From NCBI GenBank assembly GCA_947468785.1, contig CANIMS010000093.1, positions 1-6,542 on the forward strand: 6,542 bases of DNA. Reading direction: 5' to 3'. The translations under genes were made by a program, and so were the position numbers. The notes beneath the pieces were generated by a model. The model was given only the letters and a program-made list of their open reading frames with translations, was not told the origin of the DNA and did no database searches. The DNA is from Betaproteobacteria bacterium. Its GTDB lineage: Bacteria; Pseudomonadota; Gammaproteobacteria; Burkholderiales; Burkholderiaceae. Shown piece after piece: positions 1 through 5,751 of this stretch. Within the stretch, counting starts at the first letter, position 1. Each line of letters opens with the position of its first letter.

Positions 1-57
1 AATGCCACGCTTAAAAAGCCTTTCAGTTATGTCCGACGTTGTTGCAGACGCCAGTTT

Positions 58-61
58 AAGG
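58..61 (+). promoter_or_regulatory. Candidate ribosome binding site choosing the bamD GTG start
   Basis: AAGG lies 6 bases before the GTG at 68. The ATG codons at 2 and 29 have no comparable purine-rich site in the visible sequence; only AAAAAG precedes the one at 29, about 10 bases off. Together with signal-peptide length this favours the GTG. The match is only four bases, so it is suggestive rather than decisive. Confidence 0.4.
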
Positions 62-67
62 CTTGCT

Positions 68-916
68 GTGATTTCTGTGCCATCAAAATCCGCCACTTCT
101 TCTGGTTTTATTTCGTCCGCACTACTTTTAAGCAGTTTTCTATTAATAATGCTCTTGACTGGATGCGCTGGTAGCGAGGGTCAAAAAGACGATACCGACA
201 TCTGGTCTGAGACCAAGCTATATTCTGAGGCTACAGATAAACTCAATAGCGCTGACTTCGCAAAATGTGGCAAATACTTTGAAAAATTAGAGGCTCGCTT
301 TCCATTTGGCCCTTATTCACAGCAAGCGCAAATTAATGCAGCCTATTGTTACTGGAAGGCACAAGAGACTACCCAAGCATTGGTTGCCATTGATCGCTTT
401 ATTAAACTGCATCAAGGTAATGAAAATTTAGATTACGCCTACTATCTTAAGGGCCTGATTACATTTAATGATGATCTTGGATGGTTGGGTAGATTTACTG
501 GTCAAGATCTTAGTGAGCGTGATCCAAAAGCAGCTAAGGATGCATTTGAATCCTTCAAAGTGGTGGTCGAACGCTTTCCTAATAGTAAATATGCTCCAGA
601 TGCGCTTGATCGTATGCGCTATATCGTGAACTCTTTAGCCGAAGCGGACGTCATCGTTGCACGCTTTTATTATCAGCGTGGAGCATATTTGGCTTCAGCC
701 AATCGTGCTCAGCTAGTGATTAGAGATTATGATCGTGCCCCTGCAGTTGAAGAGGCGCTTTACCTGCTTTATAAGTCGTATGAAAAGCTCGGTATGGTTG
801 ATCTGAGTAACGATACTGCGCGAGTATTTAAATTGAACTTTCCCGAGAGCCCCATGCTCCAGACTGGCCAACGCGCCAAAAAAGAGCGTCAATGGTGGCA
901 AATTTGGAATAAGTAA
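68..916 (+). CDS. bamD: BamD, outer-membrane protein assembly lipoprotein
   Basis: BamD (ComL/YfiO) is the essential lipoprotein of the BAM complex, which inserts beta-barrel proteins into the outer membrane. It is anchored in the inner leaflet of that membrane, facing the periplasm. A hydrophobic signal peptide ends in the lipobox LTGC, with the lipidated Cys at residue 33 counted from the GTG at 68. The roughly 250-residue mature part is made of TPR-like helix pairs and carries the family signature RFPFGPYSQQ (residues 77-86), then IDRFIKL and a DLSERDPKAA stretch also typical of BamD. Mature length matches E. coli BamD. The frame is open from ATG codons at 2 and 29, but these give signal peptides of 54 and 45 residues. 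The GTG at 68 has AAGG at 58-61 with 6-base spacing and gives a normal 32-residue signal, so I prefer it. The product is secure; the start is not, and the coding region may begin at 29, at 2 or upstream. Confidence 0.93.
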   Translation: MISVPSKSATSSGFISSALLLSSFLLIMLLTGCAGSEGQKDDTDIWSETKLYSEATDKLNSADFAKCGKYFEKLEARFPFGPYSQQAQINAAYCYWKAQETTQALVAIDRFIKLHQGNENLDYAYYLKGLITFNDDLGWLGRFTGQDLSERDPKAAKDAFESFKVVVERFPNSKYAPDALDRMRYIVNSLAEADVIVARFYYQRGAYLASANRAQLVIRDYDRAPAVEEALYLLYKSYEKLGMVDLSNDTARVFKLNFPESPMLQTGQRAKKERQWWQIWNK

Positions 917-2041
917 TTACTTAATTACTACTGGAACTCTAGGCGCAACAGCGCAAAGCAATTCATAGCCAATCGTGTCGCTCATTTGAGCAACTTCGTC
1001 AACGGGTACTTGCTCACCCCATAACTCAACGACTGTTCCGATCTTCGCATTGGGCGCTTGACGAAGATCTATTGCCAGCATATCCATGGATACACGTCCG
1101 ACAATTGGACACACCAAGCCTACACCATCAGCGCTTGCGTTAAAAACCCAAACTGGTGTGCCATCTTTTGCATGCCGTGGGTAACCGTCTGCATAGCCGC
1201 AAGCTACTATGCCTATTCTCATTGCGTCTGGTGCCTCATAGCGACCGCCATAACCAACTCGATCCCCTTTGGCTAATTCTTGAATATCAATGATTTCACT
1301 CTGAAGATGCATGACAGCCTGTAATTTTGCATGCTCTATATCACTAAAGTGTCCTGTAGGTGATGCGCCATACAGCATGATTCCGGGCCGAACCCAATCA
1401 CCTAAAGCATTTCGGTGCCACAAAATAGCCGCAGAATTAGCTAGTGATGTTGGGGCATCGAGGCCATCTATCGTTTGATTAAAAACCTCCATTTGCTGAT
1501 CAACGCTTGGCTGCCGATCAAGCTGATCAGCATTAGCAAAATGGGTCATATGGTGCATGCGATAACTGGCTGCATGCAGTCGGTGAAATGCTGTCCGATA
1601 CTCAGATGGTTTAAAACCTAGGCGATTCATTCCAGAATTCATTTTTAAAAAGACATTGAAGGGCTTATGGGCTTTCCCTTCAAATTGCTCCAGCCATTGA
1701 ACTTGAGTTTCACAATGAACCACGAGATCGCAATCCAATTCCTGAGCGAGACTCAACTCATTCTCGTGAAAAAGACCTTCTAAGAGCAAAATACGGCCCT
1801 TCCAGCCCTGCTGCCTTAACCATCGGGCATCCTCTATATCCAGTAGGGCAAAGCCATCCGTTGAGGCTAAACCTGCAATAGCTGCATCAAAACAGTGTCC
1901 ATAGGCTCTAGCCTTAAGCACAGACCATATCTTCGATTCAGGGGCTAGCTCGCGAACTCGATTTAAATTATGCTGAAAGGCAGCAGTATGAATTGAAGCC
2001 AATATTGGTCTGTTTATTAGGCCTTTCGTTGGACTACCCAT
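917..2041 (-). CDS. alr: Alanine racemase (PLP-dependent)
   Basis: Interconverts L- and D-alanine in the cytoplasm, supplying D-Ala for peptidoglycan. It is a fold-type III PLP enzyme with an N-terminal barrel and C-terminal beta domain. From the chosen start (374 residues) the following are visible: PLP lysine K43 in LKARAYGH; the substrate-region segment KMNSGMNRLG with R140; LANSA (200-204); RPGIMLYG with R218, which normally contacts the PLP ring nitrogen; the second catalytic base Y264 in VGYGGRY; CGYADGYPR (281-289); GRVSMD (315-320); and YELLCAVAPRVPV at the C-terminus. Length is normal. The frame extends six codons further to an ATG at 2059, but AGGGG at 2047-2051 sits 5 bases before the ATG at 2041, while the upstream ATG has only a weak AAAG, so the inner start is preferred. 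The gene converges on bamD with adjacent stop codons and diverges from lplT. One oddity is KARAYGHC where the family usually has KANAYGHG. A single alr-type gene is visible, so the usual alr/dadX split cannot be judged here. Confidence 0.95.
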   Translation of the reverse strand: MGSPTKGLINRPILASIHTAAFQHNLNRVRELAPESKIWSVLKARAYGHCFDAAIAGLASTDGFALLDIEDARWLRQQGWKGRILLLEGLFHENELSLAQELDCDLVVHCETQVQWLEQFEGKAHKPFNVFLKMNSGMNRLGFKPSEYRTAFHRLHAASYRMHHMTHFANADQLDRQPSVDQQMEVFNQTIDGLDAPTSLANSAAILWHRNALGDWVRPGIMLYGASPTGHFSDIEHAKLQAVMHLQSEIIDIQELAKGDRVGYGGRYEAPDAMRIGIVACGYADGYPRHAKDGTPVWVFNASADGVGLVCPIVGRVSMDMLAIDLRQAPNAKIGTVVELWGEQVPVDEVAQMSDTIGYELLCAVAPRVPVVIK

Positions 2042-2091
2042 ATTCACCCCTGCTTTCATGCTTTAATAACATTCATGACTAGATTGTACGA
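2042..2091. promoter_or_regulatory. Divergent alr/lplT control region
   Basis: This is the only stretch between the two divergently transcribed genes, so promoters for both should lie in it or reach into the gene starts. It is AT-rich. TGTTAT on the minus strand (plus 2066-2071) could serve as a -10 box for alr, and TAGATT on the plus strand (2080-2085) could serve lplT, but neither has a convincing -35 partner at 16-18 bases. The lplT ATG at 2092 lacks a clear Shine-Dalgarno. The existence of a control region follows from gene layout; the individual boxes are guesses. Confidence 0.4.
2047..2051 (-). promoter_or_regulatory. Ribosome binding site of alr
   Basis: On the minus strand this reads AGGGG, followed by TGAAT and the ATG at 2041-2039. 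It is one of the two strongest Shine-Dalgarno matches in the window and lies inside the six-codon extension up to the ATG at 2059, so it argues against that upstream start. Confidence 0.6.
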
Positions 2092-3411
2092 ATGAACCGC
2101 AGTTTTTACACCATTATGGCGGCGCAATTTTTTTCGTCGCTTGCGGATAATGCCCTGCTAATAGCGGCTATTGCCCTATTGGTCCAGCTCCAAGCTCCGG
2201 CCTGGATGACGCCATTGCTCAAATTGTTCTTTGTATTGTCTTATGTGCTGCTGGCTGCATTTGTAGGCGCCTTCGCAGATTCCCGCCCCAAAGGGAATGT
2301 CATGTTCATCACCAATACCATCAAGTTTGTTGGTTGCGTTGCTATGCTATTTGGCAGTCACCCCTTATTGTCCTATGCCATCGTTGGTCTTGGGGCTGCT
2401 GCGTACTCACCAGCAAAGTATGGCATTTTGACGGAATTACTTCCTCCCGAGAAATTAGTTGCTGCCAATGGCTGGATTGAGGGATTAACAGTAGGTTCAA
2501 TCATCCTAGGTACTGTATTGGGGGGTGTTCTGATTAGTGCCACTGTTTCACAAAGCCTTTTATCCTTAGATCTCCCCGTTTTAGAAACAGGTATTGATAC
2601 CCCTGCTGAATCTGCCATCATGATCATCATGATGATTTACATCATCGCAGCGCTTATCAACCTAAAGATTCCAGATACTGGAGCGCGCTATGTTACCCAG
2701 AAAACCAATCCCATTGAACTGATTAAGGATTTCTCTGTTTGCTTTAAAACCTTGTGGAATGATCGCTTAGGCCAAATTTCCCTGGCAGTGACAACCCTAT
2801 TCTGGGGAGCAGGCGCTACTTTGCAGTTCATTGTCATTAAGTGGGCGCAAGTAGCTTTACATATGAATCTTTCTCAAGGTGCAATCCTGCAAGCGATTTC
2901 AGCAGTTGGAGTTGCAGGAGGTGCAGTTTGGGCAGCCTCTCGCATTCCTTTGCGAAACTCATTAAATGTCCTGCCATATGGGGTAGTCATGGGTTTAGTT
3001 GTCTGTCTTTTGGCGATTTATAACAGCGATATGTTGCCAAACATCACCATCCTAACGGTTGGTAAATTTGAACTCTCCTTAAATTTATTGCCAGCGTATT
3101 TTTTATTGATCTTGGTTGGCTGGTTAGCGGGTTATTTTGTGGTGCCTATGAATGCTTTATTACAACATCGTGGTCACGTTCTCATGTCTGCCGGGCACTC
3201 GATTGCAGTGCAAAACTTTAATGAAAATATCTCTGTTCTCACCATGTTGCTTGTTTATTCAATGCTGATTTGGCTTGATGTACCTATTCAGTTTGTCATC
3301 ATTGGCTTTGGAGTAGCAGTGAGTGCCATTATGTGGCTAGTCATTAAACGTCATGCCAGAAACCAGGCTGAATACGATTCCATGCACCTCATCGGTGAGC
3401 ACAAACACTAA
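2092..3411 (+). CDS. lplT: Lysophospholipid transporter LplT (MFS)
   Basis: This inner-membrane major facilitator flips lysophospholipids, chiefly lysophosphatidylethanolamine, into the cytoplasmic leaflet. In E. coli they are then re-acylated by Aas; no aas gene is visible here. The 439-residue protein is very hydrophobic with about 12 membrane segments. Family landmarks resembling E. coli LplT are AQFFSSLADNALL (11-23), an MFS motif-A-like loop GAFADSRPKG (59-68) between segments 2 and 3, GAAAYSPAKYGIL (101-113), LFWGAGATLQF (236-246), and the block from YFVVPMNALLQ to IAVQNFNEN (348-379). It is about 40 residues longer than the E. coli protein, with extra loop sequence near residues 150-175 and 311-333 and a short polar tail. 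The start MNRSFY is the usual betaproteobacterial one. It is divergent from alr and converges on the minus-strand cluster 19 bases away, where I see no clear hairpin terminator. Confidence 0.93.
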   Translation: MNRSFYTIMAAQFFSSLADNALLIAAIALLVQLQAPAWMTPLLKLFFVLSYVLLAAFVGAFADSRPKGNVMFITNTIKFVGCVAMLFGSHPLLSYAIVGLGAAAYSPAKYGILTELLPPEKLVAANGWIEGLTVGSIILGTVLGGVLISATVSQSLLSLDLPVLETGIDTPAESAIMIIMMIYIIAALINLKIPDTGARYVTQKTNPIELIKDFSVCFKTLWNDRLGQISLAVTTLFWGAGATLQFIVIKWAQVALHMNLSQGAILQAISAVGVAGGAVWAASRIPLRNSLNVLPYGVVMGLVVCLLAIYNSDMLPNITILTVGKFELSLNLLPAYFLLILVGWLAGYFVVPMNALLQHRGHVLMSAGHSIAVQNFNENISVLTMLLVYSMLIWLDVPIQFVIIGFGVAVSAIMWLVIKRHARNQAEYDSMHLIGEHKH

Positions 3412-3430
3412 GAAACTGAGCTTGCAATAC

Positions 3431-3961
3431 TTATAGACTGTGTAGAACGGATTTAGCTAGTAGCAAGTCTTGCCAAAGCAAGGCCTTATCCTTTGGTCTA
3501 TTGATGAGATGCGATAAATCAAAAGTAGCTAACACCGGTATATCCTCGAGATCATCACCACTCATCGCCAAAACGGTTTCGCGCAATTGATTTAATGGCT
3601 CACGCTCCCCAGTAATCTTCTGCGCTGCCGGCCCTCCAAATGCAATTGCTACCGATGGCACTTCTGGATTTAGTTTTTCTGCAATAGCAAGTTTGTCTGA
3701 TGGCTTGAGCCATAACCACTCATGGGAAGTTAATCCTAATAGGCGCACAATATTTTGTAACAGTAGTTGCGTATCGCCTTGAGCTTGGTCACCAATGAAC
3801 CACCATTGATAGCGAGGGGAAATATTCTCTACAGATAAGTTAACTGCTTTTGCGGTCTGCTCAGCAGTCGTTACAGGGACCTCTTCATTAGCAGATGAAT
3901 CACGGCTGATCCATGTAGTGATTCCCATTTCTTTGAGAAAGCTGGCATTTGTATTACTCAT
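3431..3961 (-). CDS. Degenerate uracil-DNA glycosylase-like protein, probable DNA polymerase III psi (HolD-like) subunit
   Basis: A 176-residue soluble protein. Residues 9-20 (LKEMGITTWISR) resemble the N-terminus of E. coli HolD (QLGITQWSLR), with the tryptophan at position 17 in both. In HolD that peptide ties psi to the clamp-loader collar. The rest resembles family-4 uracil-DNA glycosylases found at this locus in other betaproteobacteria: FIGDQAQG (55-62) stands where they have GEAPG, VAIAFGGPAAQ (104-114) where they have an ALGRFAAQ-type strand and helix, LATFDLSHLIN (144-154) where they have YHPAYLLR, and LLWQDLLLAK (161-170) matches their C-terminal helix. Both active-site motifs are lost and there is no cysteine at all, so the 4Fe-4S cluster is absent; glycosylase activity is not expected. 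The start ATG overlaps the rimI stop (ATGA), giving coupled translation. In E. coli holD also adjoins rimI, in the opposite order. The homology is read by eye from recalled family sequences. The psi role is inferred; a plain hypothetical UDG-like protein is the fallback. Confidence 0.72.
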   Translation of the reverse strand: MSNTNASFLKEMGITTWISRDSSANEEVPVTTAEQTAKAVNLSVENISPRYQWWFIGDQAQGDTQLLLQNIVRLLGLTSHEWLWLKPSDKLAIAEKLNPEVPSVAIAFGGPAAQKITGEREPLNQLRETVLAMSGDDLEDIPVLATFDLSHLINRPKDKALLWQDLLLAKSVLHSL

Positions 3962-4494
3962 ACTGCAAGCTTAATCGATTTAGCCAAAACCAGCGCATCT
4001 TCTCGGGTTCCGGTATTGCTATCAGCAGGATAGTAGGCCTTGCGTATACCAATTTGTTCATAGTCTAATTTTTGATACAAATGAACGGCAGCAAGATTGG
4101 ATGGCCTTACCTCTAAGATAATTCTAGGGATATTTTGCCCGGCAGCAACGCCTTCGATTGCCGCCATCATGCGACTTCCCAAACCAAGCTTACGCAGCTT
4201 AGGCGCAACGGTAATATTTAATAGATGCAACTCATCAACTGCTGGATATAAGATGCAGTAGGCCCAAAGTACACTCGGGTCTAGAAAGCTGCCCGAAATA
4301 GCCTGATCTACTTGAGGGCGGATGCAGTATGCCCAATGTCCTGCTTCAAGTGAATCGCTAAAATTTCCTCTGGTCCACGGATGGACGTGAGAAATCATTT
4401 CGATTTTCAAAACCTCATCCAAATCTACTGTCTGCATTGGCATGAATGCGAGCTCGCTCACACCGTCGACTGAGCTTGTGTCCTGACTAGACAT
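3958..4494 (-). CDS. rimI: Ribosomal protein S18 alanine N-acetyltransferase RimI
   Basis: This GNAT-family enzyme transfers acetyl from acetyl-CoA to the N-terminal alanine of ribosomal protein S18. Of its 178 residues, the first 18 or so are an unconserved lead. HPW (38-40) matches the conserved N-terminal helix region. LLNITVAPKLRKLGLGSRMM (91-110) is the beta4 strand plus the acetyl-CoA pyrophosphate loop, R-K-L-G-L-G at 101-106. LEVRPSN (127-133) carries Glu128, and LYQKL carries Tyr140; these match the E. coli RimI catalytic Glu103 and Tyr115. The C-terminal IRKAYYPA and REDALVLA are RimI-specific. A short insert near 63-75 is absent from E. coli RimI. The start ATG shares one base with the tsaB stop (TAATG), with GAGG 10 bases upstream inside tsaB. 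An inner ATG at codon 18 is possible but less likely given the coupling. The stop overlaps the next gene by 4 bases. Confidence 0.93.
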   Translation of the reverse strand: MSSQDTSSVDGVSELAFMPMQTVDLDEVLKIEMISHVHPWTRGNFSDSLEAGHWAYCIRPQVDQAISGSFLDPSVLWAYCILYPAVDELHLLNITVAPKLRKLGLGSRMMAAIEGVAAGQNIPRIILEVRPSNLAAVHLYQKLDYEQIGIRKAYYPADSNTGTREDALVLAKSIKLAV

Positions 4495-5231
4495 TATTTC
4501 AATACCTCGGCTTGGTGAAGCGCCATGCGCTCTTCAGTAGTCAGAGCTACTTTATTGCGAATGTACAAAGGCTCGAGGGCAGATACATTGATTTGCTTCC
4601 CTTGGGCCCAATTGACTTGTGCGCAGTCCAGAACTCCGAGGGCTGAGACGCCGATTGTTTTATCAAAACATTTTTCCGACAAGCTCTTTGATTGGGGCAT
4701 TAAAAGACGTTCACCGTATTCACTAACAGCGCTGCCTGCTATAAATTGAACATCACTGAGGTCTATCTTTTCGGGCTTTGATAATTGAATATCACCAATC
4801 CTGCTGGGTAGTCTTTGAGTAGAAACGTGGTACTTAGCCCAATAAACCTCATCCATACGAGCATCAATCAAAACCGCAAAGGTCTTGGTATCACTTGACT
4901 TGAAATGAGAGGATTGAACAAGTTGCGCAGCAATAGCATCTAAGCTAGCAATCGGTAGTACAGGCAAAGCTGCGCTGATTGCAAGCCCTTGAGTAACGGC
5001 AAGCCCTAAACGTACACCCGTAAATGCACCAGGGCCAACACCAATCGCAATCGCATCTAGGTCTTGCAAACTGACATCCGCTTCACTGAGGAAAGCGTCT
5101 ATCCAAGGTAGAAGTAATTGACTGGCGCCGGCAGAAACAGGCTCATGACGAAAAAGCGGCAAATTATCTCCGCAAGATAAAGCCACCGAGCACCAAGCAG
5201 ATGAAGTATCGATGGCTAATATGCGGGTCAA
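4494..5231 (-). CDS. tsaB: tRNA t6A biosynthesis protein TsaB
   Basis: TsaB (YeaZ) is an ASKHA-fold protein that dimerises with TsaD and, with TsaE and the TsaC product, puts threonylcarbamoyl on A37 of ANN-decoding tRNAs in the cytoplasm. The 245-residue protein opens with ILAIDTSSAWCSVAL (4-18), the first ATPase-fold strand pair, and carries the family signature GPGAFTGVRLGL (66-77), then ASLDAIA (95-101), LIDARMDEVYW (121-131) and the C-terminal EPLYIRNKVALT. Length is typical for the full-size form. The segment before LLLPWID reads SAGASQ, where many relatives have a histidine. The only sensible start is TTG at 5231-5229: no in-frame ATG or GTG lies between it and the upstream in-frame stop, and starting later would remove the first beta strand. 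A weak GTGAG lies 6 bases before it. It is 33 bases from the preceding gene and overlaps rimI by one base, so it probably belongs to the same transcript. Confidence 0.94.
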   Translation of the reverse strand: MTRILAIDTSSAWCSVALSCGDNLPLFRHEPVSAGASQLLLPWIDAFLSEADVSLQDLDAIAIGVGPGAFTGVRLGLAVTQGLAISAALPVLPIASLDAIAAQLVQSSHFKSSDTKTFAVLIDARMDEVYWAKYHVSTQRLPSRIGDIQLSKPEKIDLSDVQFIAGSAVSEYGERLLMPQSKSLSEKCFDKTIGVSALGVLDCAQVNWAQGKQINVSALEPLYIRNKVALTTEERMALHQAEVLK

Positions 5232-5264
5232 TTCAGGCTCACTTCTTTTGGAAGAAAGAATCGA

Positions 5265-5741
5265 TTATGAACTTAATCCTGCAATGACTTCTGGGGGCGC
5301 TTGCACCAGCTCGATCAGCACACCCTCTCCGCTGAAAGGAAATTCGTCATTCCCTTTGGGATGAACAAAGGTGATGTCAAGCCCCCCGGCACCTCGACGA
5401 ATACCGCCTGGTGCAAATCGCAAGCCGTTGGCAGATAGCCATTCAACTGCCTTTGGTAGATCGTCCACCCATAAGCCAATATGGTTCAAAGGAGTTTGAT
5501 GTACTGCAGGCTTTTTCTCAATATCCAGTGGTTGCATGAGATCTACTTCAATTTCGTTAACACCTGTTCCAATGGAGCAAATATCTTCATCTACGTTTTC
5601 GCGCTCAGAAACAAAGGTACTTTTAAATTGAAAGCCCAACAAATCAACCCACAATTTTTTAAGCCGCTCTTTATCCTCGCCACCGATCGCAATCTGCTGA
5701 ATTCCTAAAATTTTAAATGGCTTAGTACTCACATTTGACAT
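5265..5741 (-). CDS. VOC-fold protein, probable methylmalonyl-CoA epimerase
   Basis: A small vicinal-oxygen-chelate (glyoxalase-fold) protein of 158 residues from the chosen start, with two beta-alpha-beta-beta-beta modules. The first runs [11 protein letters not shown] to [10 protein letters not shown] (about 11-73), the second [11 protein letters not shown] to LIELVQAP (about 85-149). Probable metal ligands are His87 in LNHIGL, Glu144 in LIELVQAP and Glu65 in IEVDLMQ. Where epimerases and glyoxalases usually have the first His (HIGIAV), this has QQIAI, so a Gln may take its place. It follows the carboxylase alpha-subunit gene by a few bases, which fits epimerising (S)- to (R)-methylmalonyl-CoA after propionyl-CoA carboxylation; many databases would call it lactoylglutathione lyase or just VOC family. 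AGGGA at 5747-5751 is 5 bases before the ATG at 5741, whereas the ATG two codons upstream (5747) lies directly against the G-run, so the inner start is preferred. Fold is confident, exact substrate is inferred from context. Confidence 0.72.
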   Translation of the reverse strand: MSNVSTKPFKILGIQQIAIGGEDKERLKKLWVDLLGFQFKSTFVSERENVDEDICSIGTGVNEIEVDLMQPLDIEKKPAVHQTPLNHIGLWVDDLPKAVEWLSANGLRFAPGGIRRGAGGLDITFVHPKGNDEFPFSGEGVLIELVQAPPEVIAGLSS

Positions 5742-5746
5742 TTGCA

Positions 5747-5751
5747 TCCCT
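5747..5751 (-). promoter_or_regulatory. Ribosome binding site of the epimerase-like gene
   Basis: On the minus strand this reads AGGGA, then TGCAA, then ATG at 5741. Spacing and sequence closely resemble the alr site (AGGGG, TGAAT, ATG), which supports start choice at 5741. It overlaps the stop codon (TAG, 5752-5750) of the upstream carboxylase gene, as expected for tightly packed operon genes. Confidence 0.5.

Noticed and set aside
943..954. GCGC-AACA-GCGC hairpin after bamD as a terminator
   Set aside because: Only a 4-base stem, no following T-run in either direction, and it lies within the alr coding region.
1058..1276. 72-codon plus-strand open frame inside alr
   Set aside because: It lies antisense to strongly conserved alr sequence, has no recognisable motif, and its composition is what the reverse strand of alr would give.
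2373..2630. 85-codon minus-strand open frame inside lplT
   Set aside because: It is antisense to conserved LplT motifs, with a Ser/Pro/Thr-rich product typical of the reverse strand of a hydrophobic protein gene.
4252..4338. Two near-identical 18-base stretches (4252-4269 and 4321-4338, 16 of 18 matching) encoding WAYCI twice in RimI
   Set aside because: Short and inside a conserved gene; both copies fall in beta strands of the GNAT core, so chance convergence in sequence is more likely than duplication. No transposition signature flanks them.
5232..5264. Possible terminator or promoter between the epimerase-like gene and tsaB
   Set aside because: The only inverted repeat (CTTC/GAAG) has a 4-base stem with no T-tract, and no -10/-35 pair stands out.
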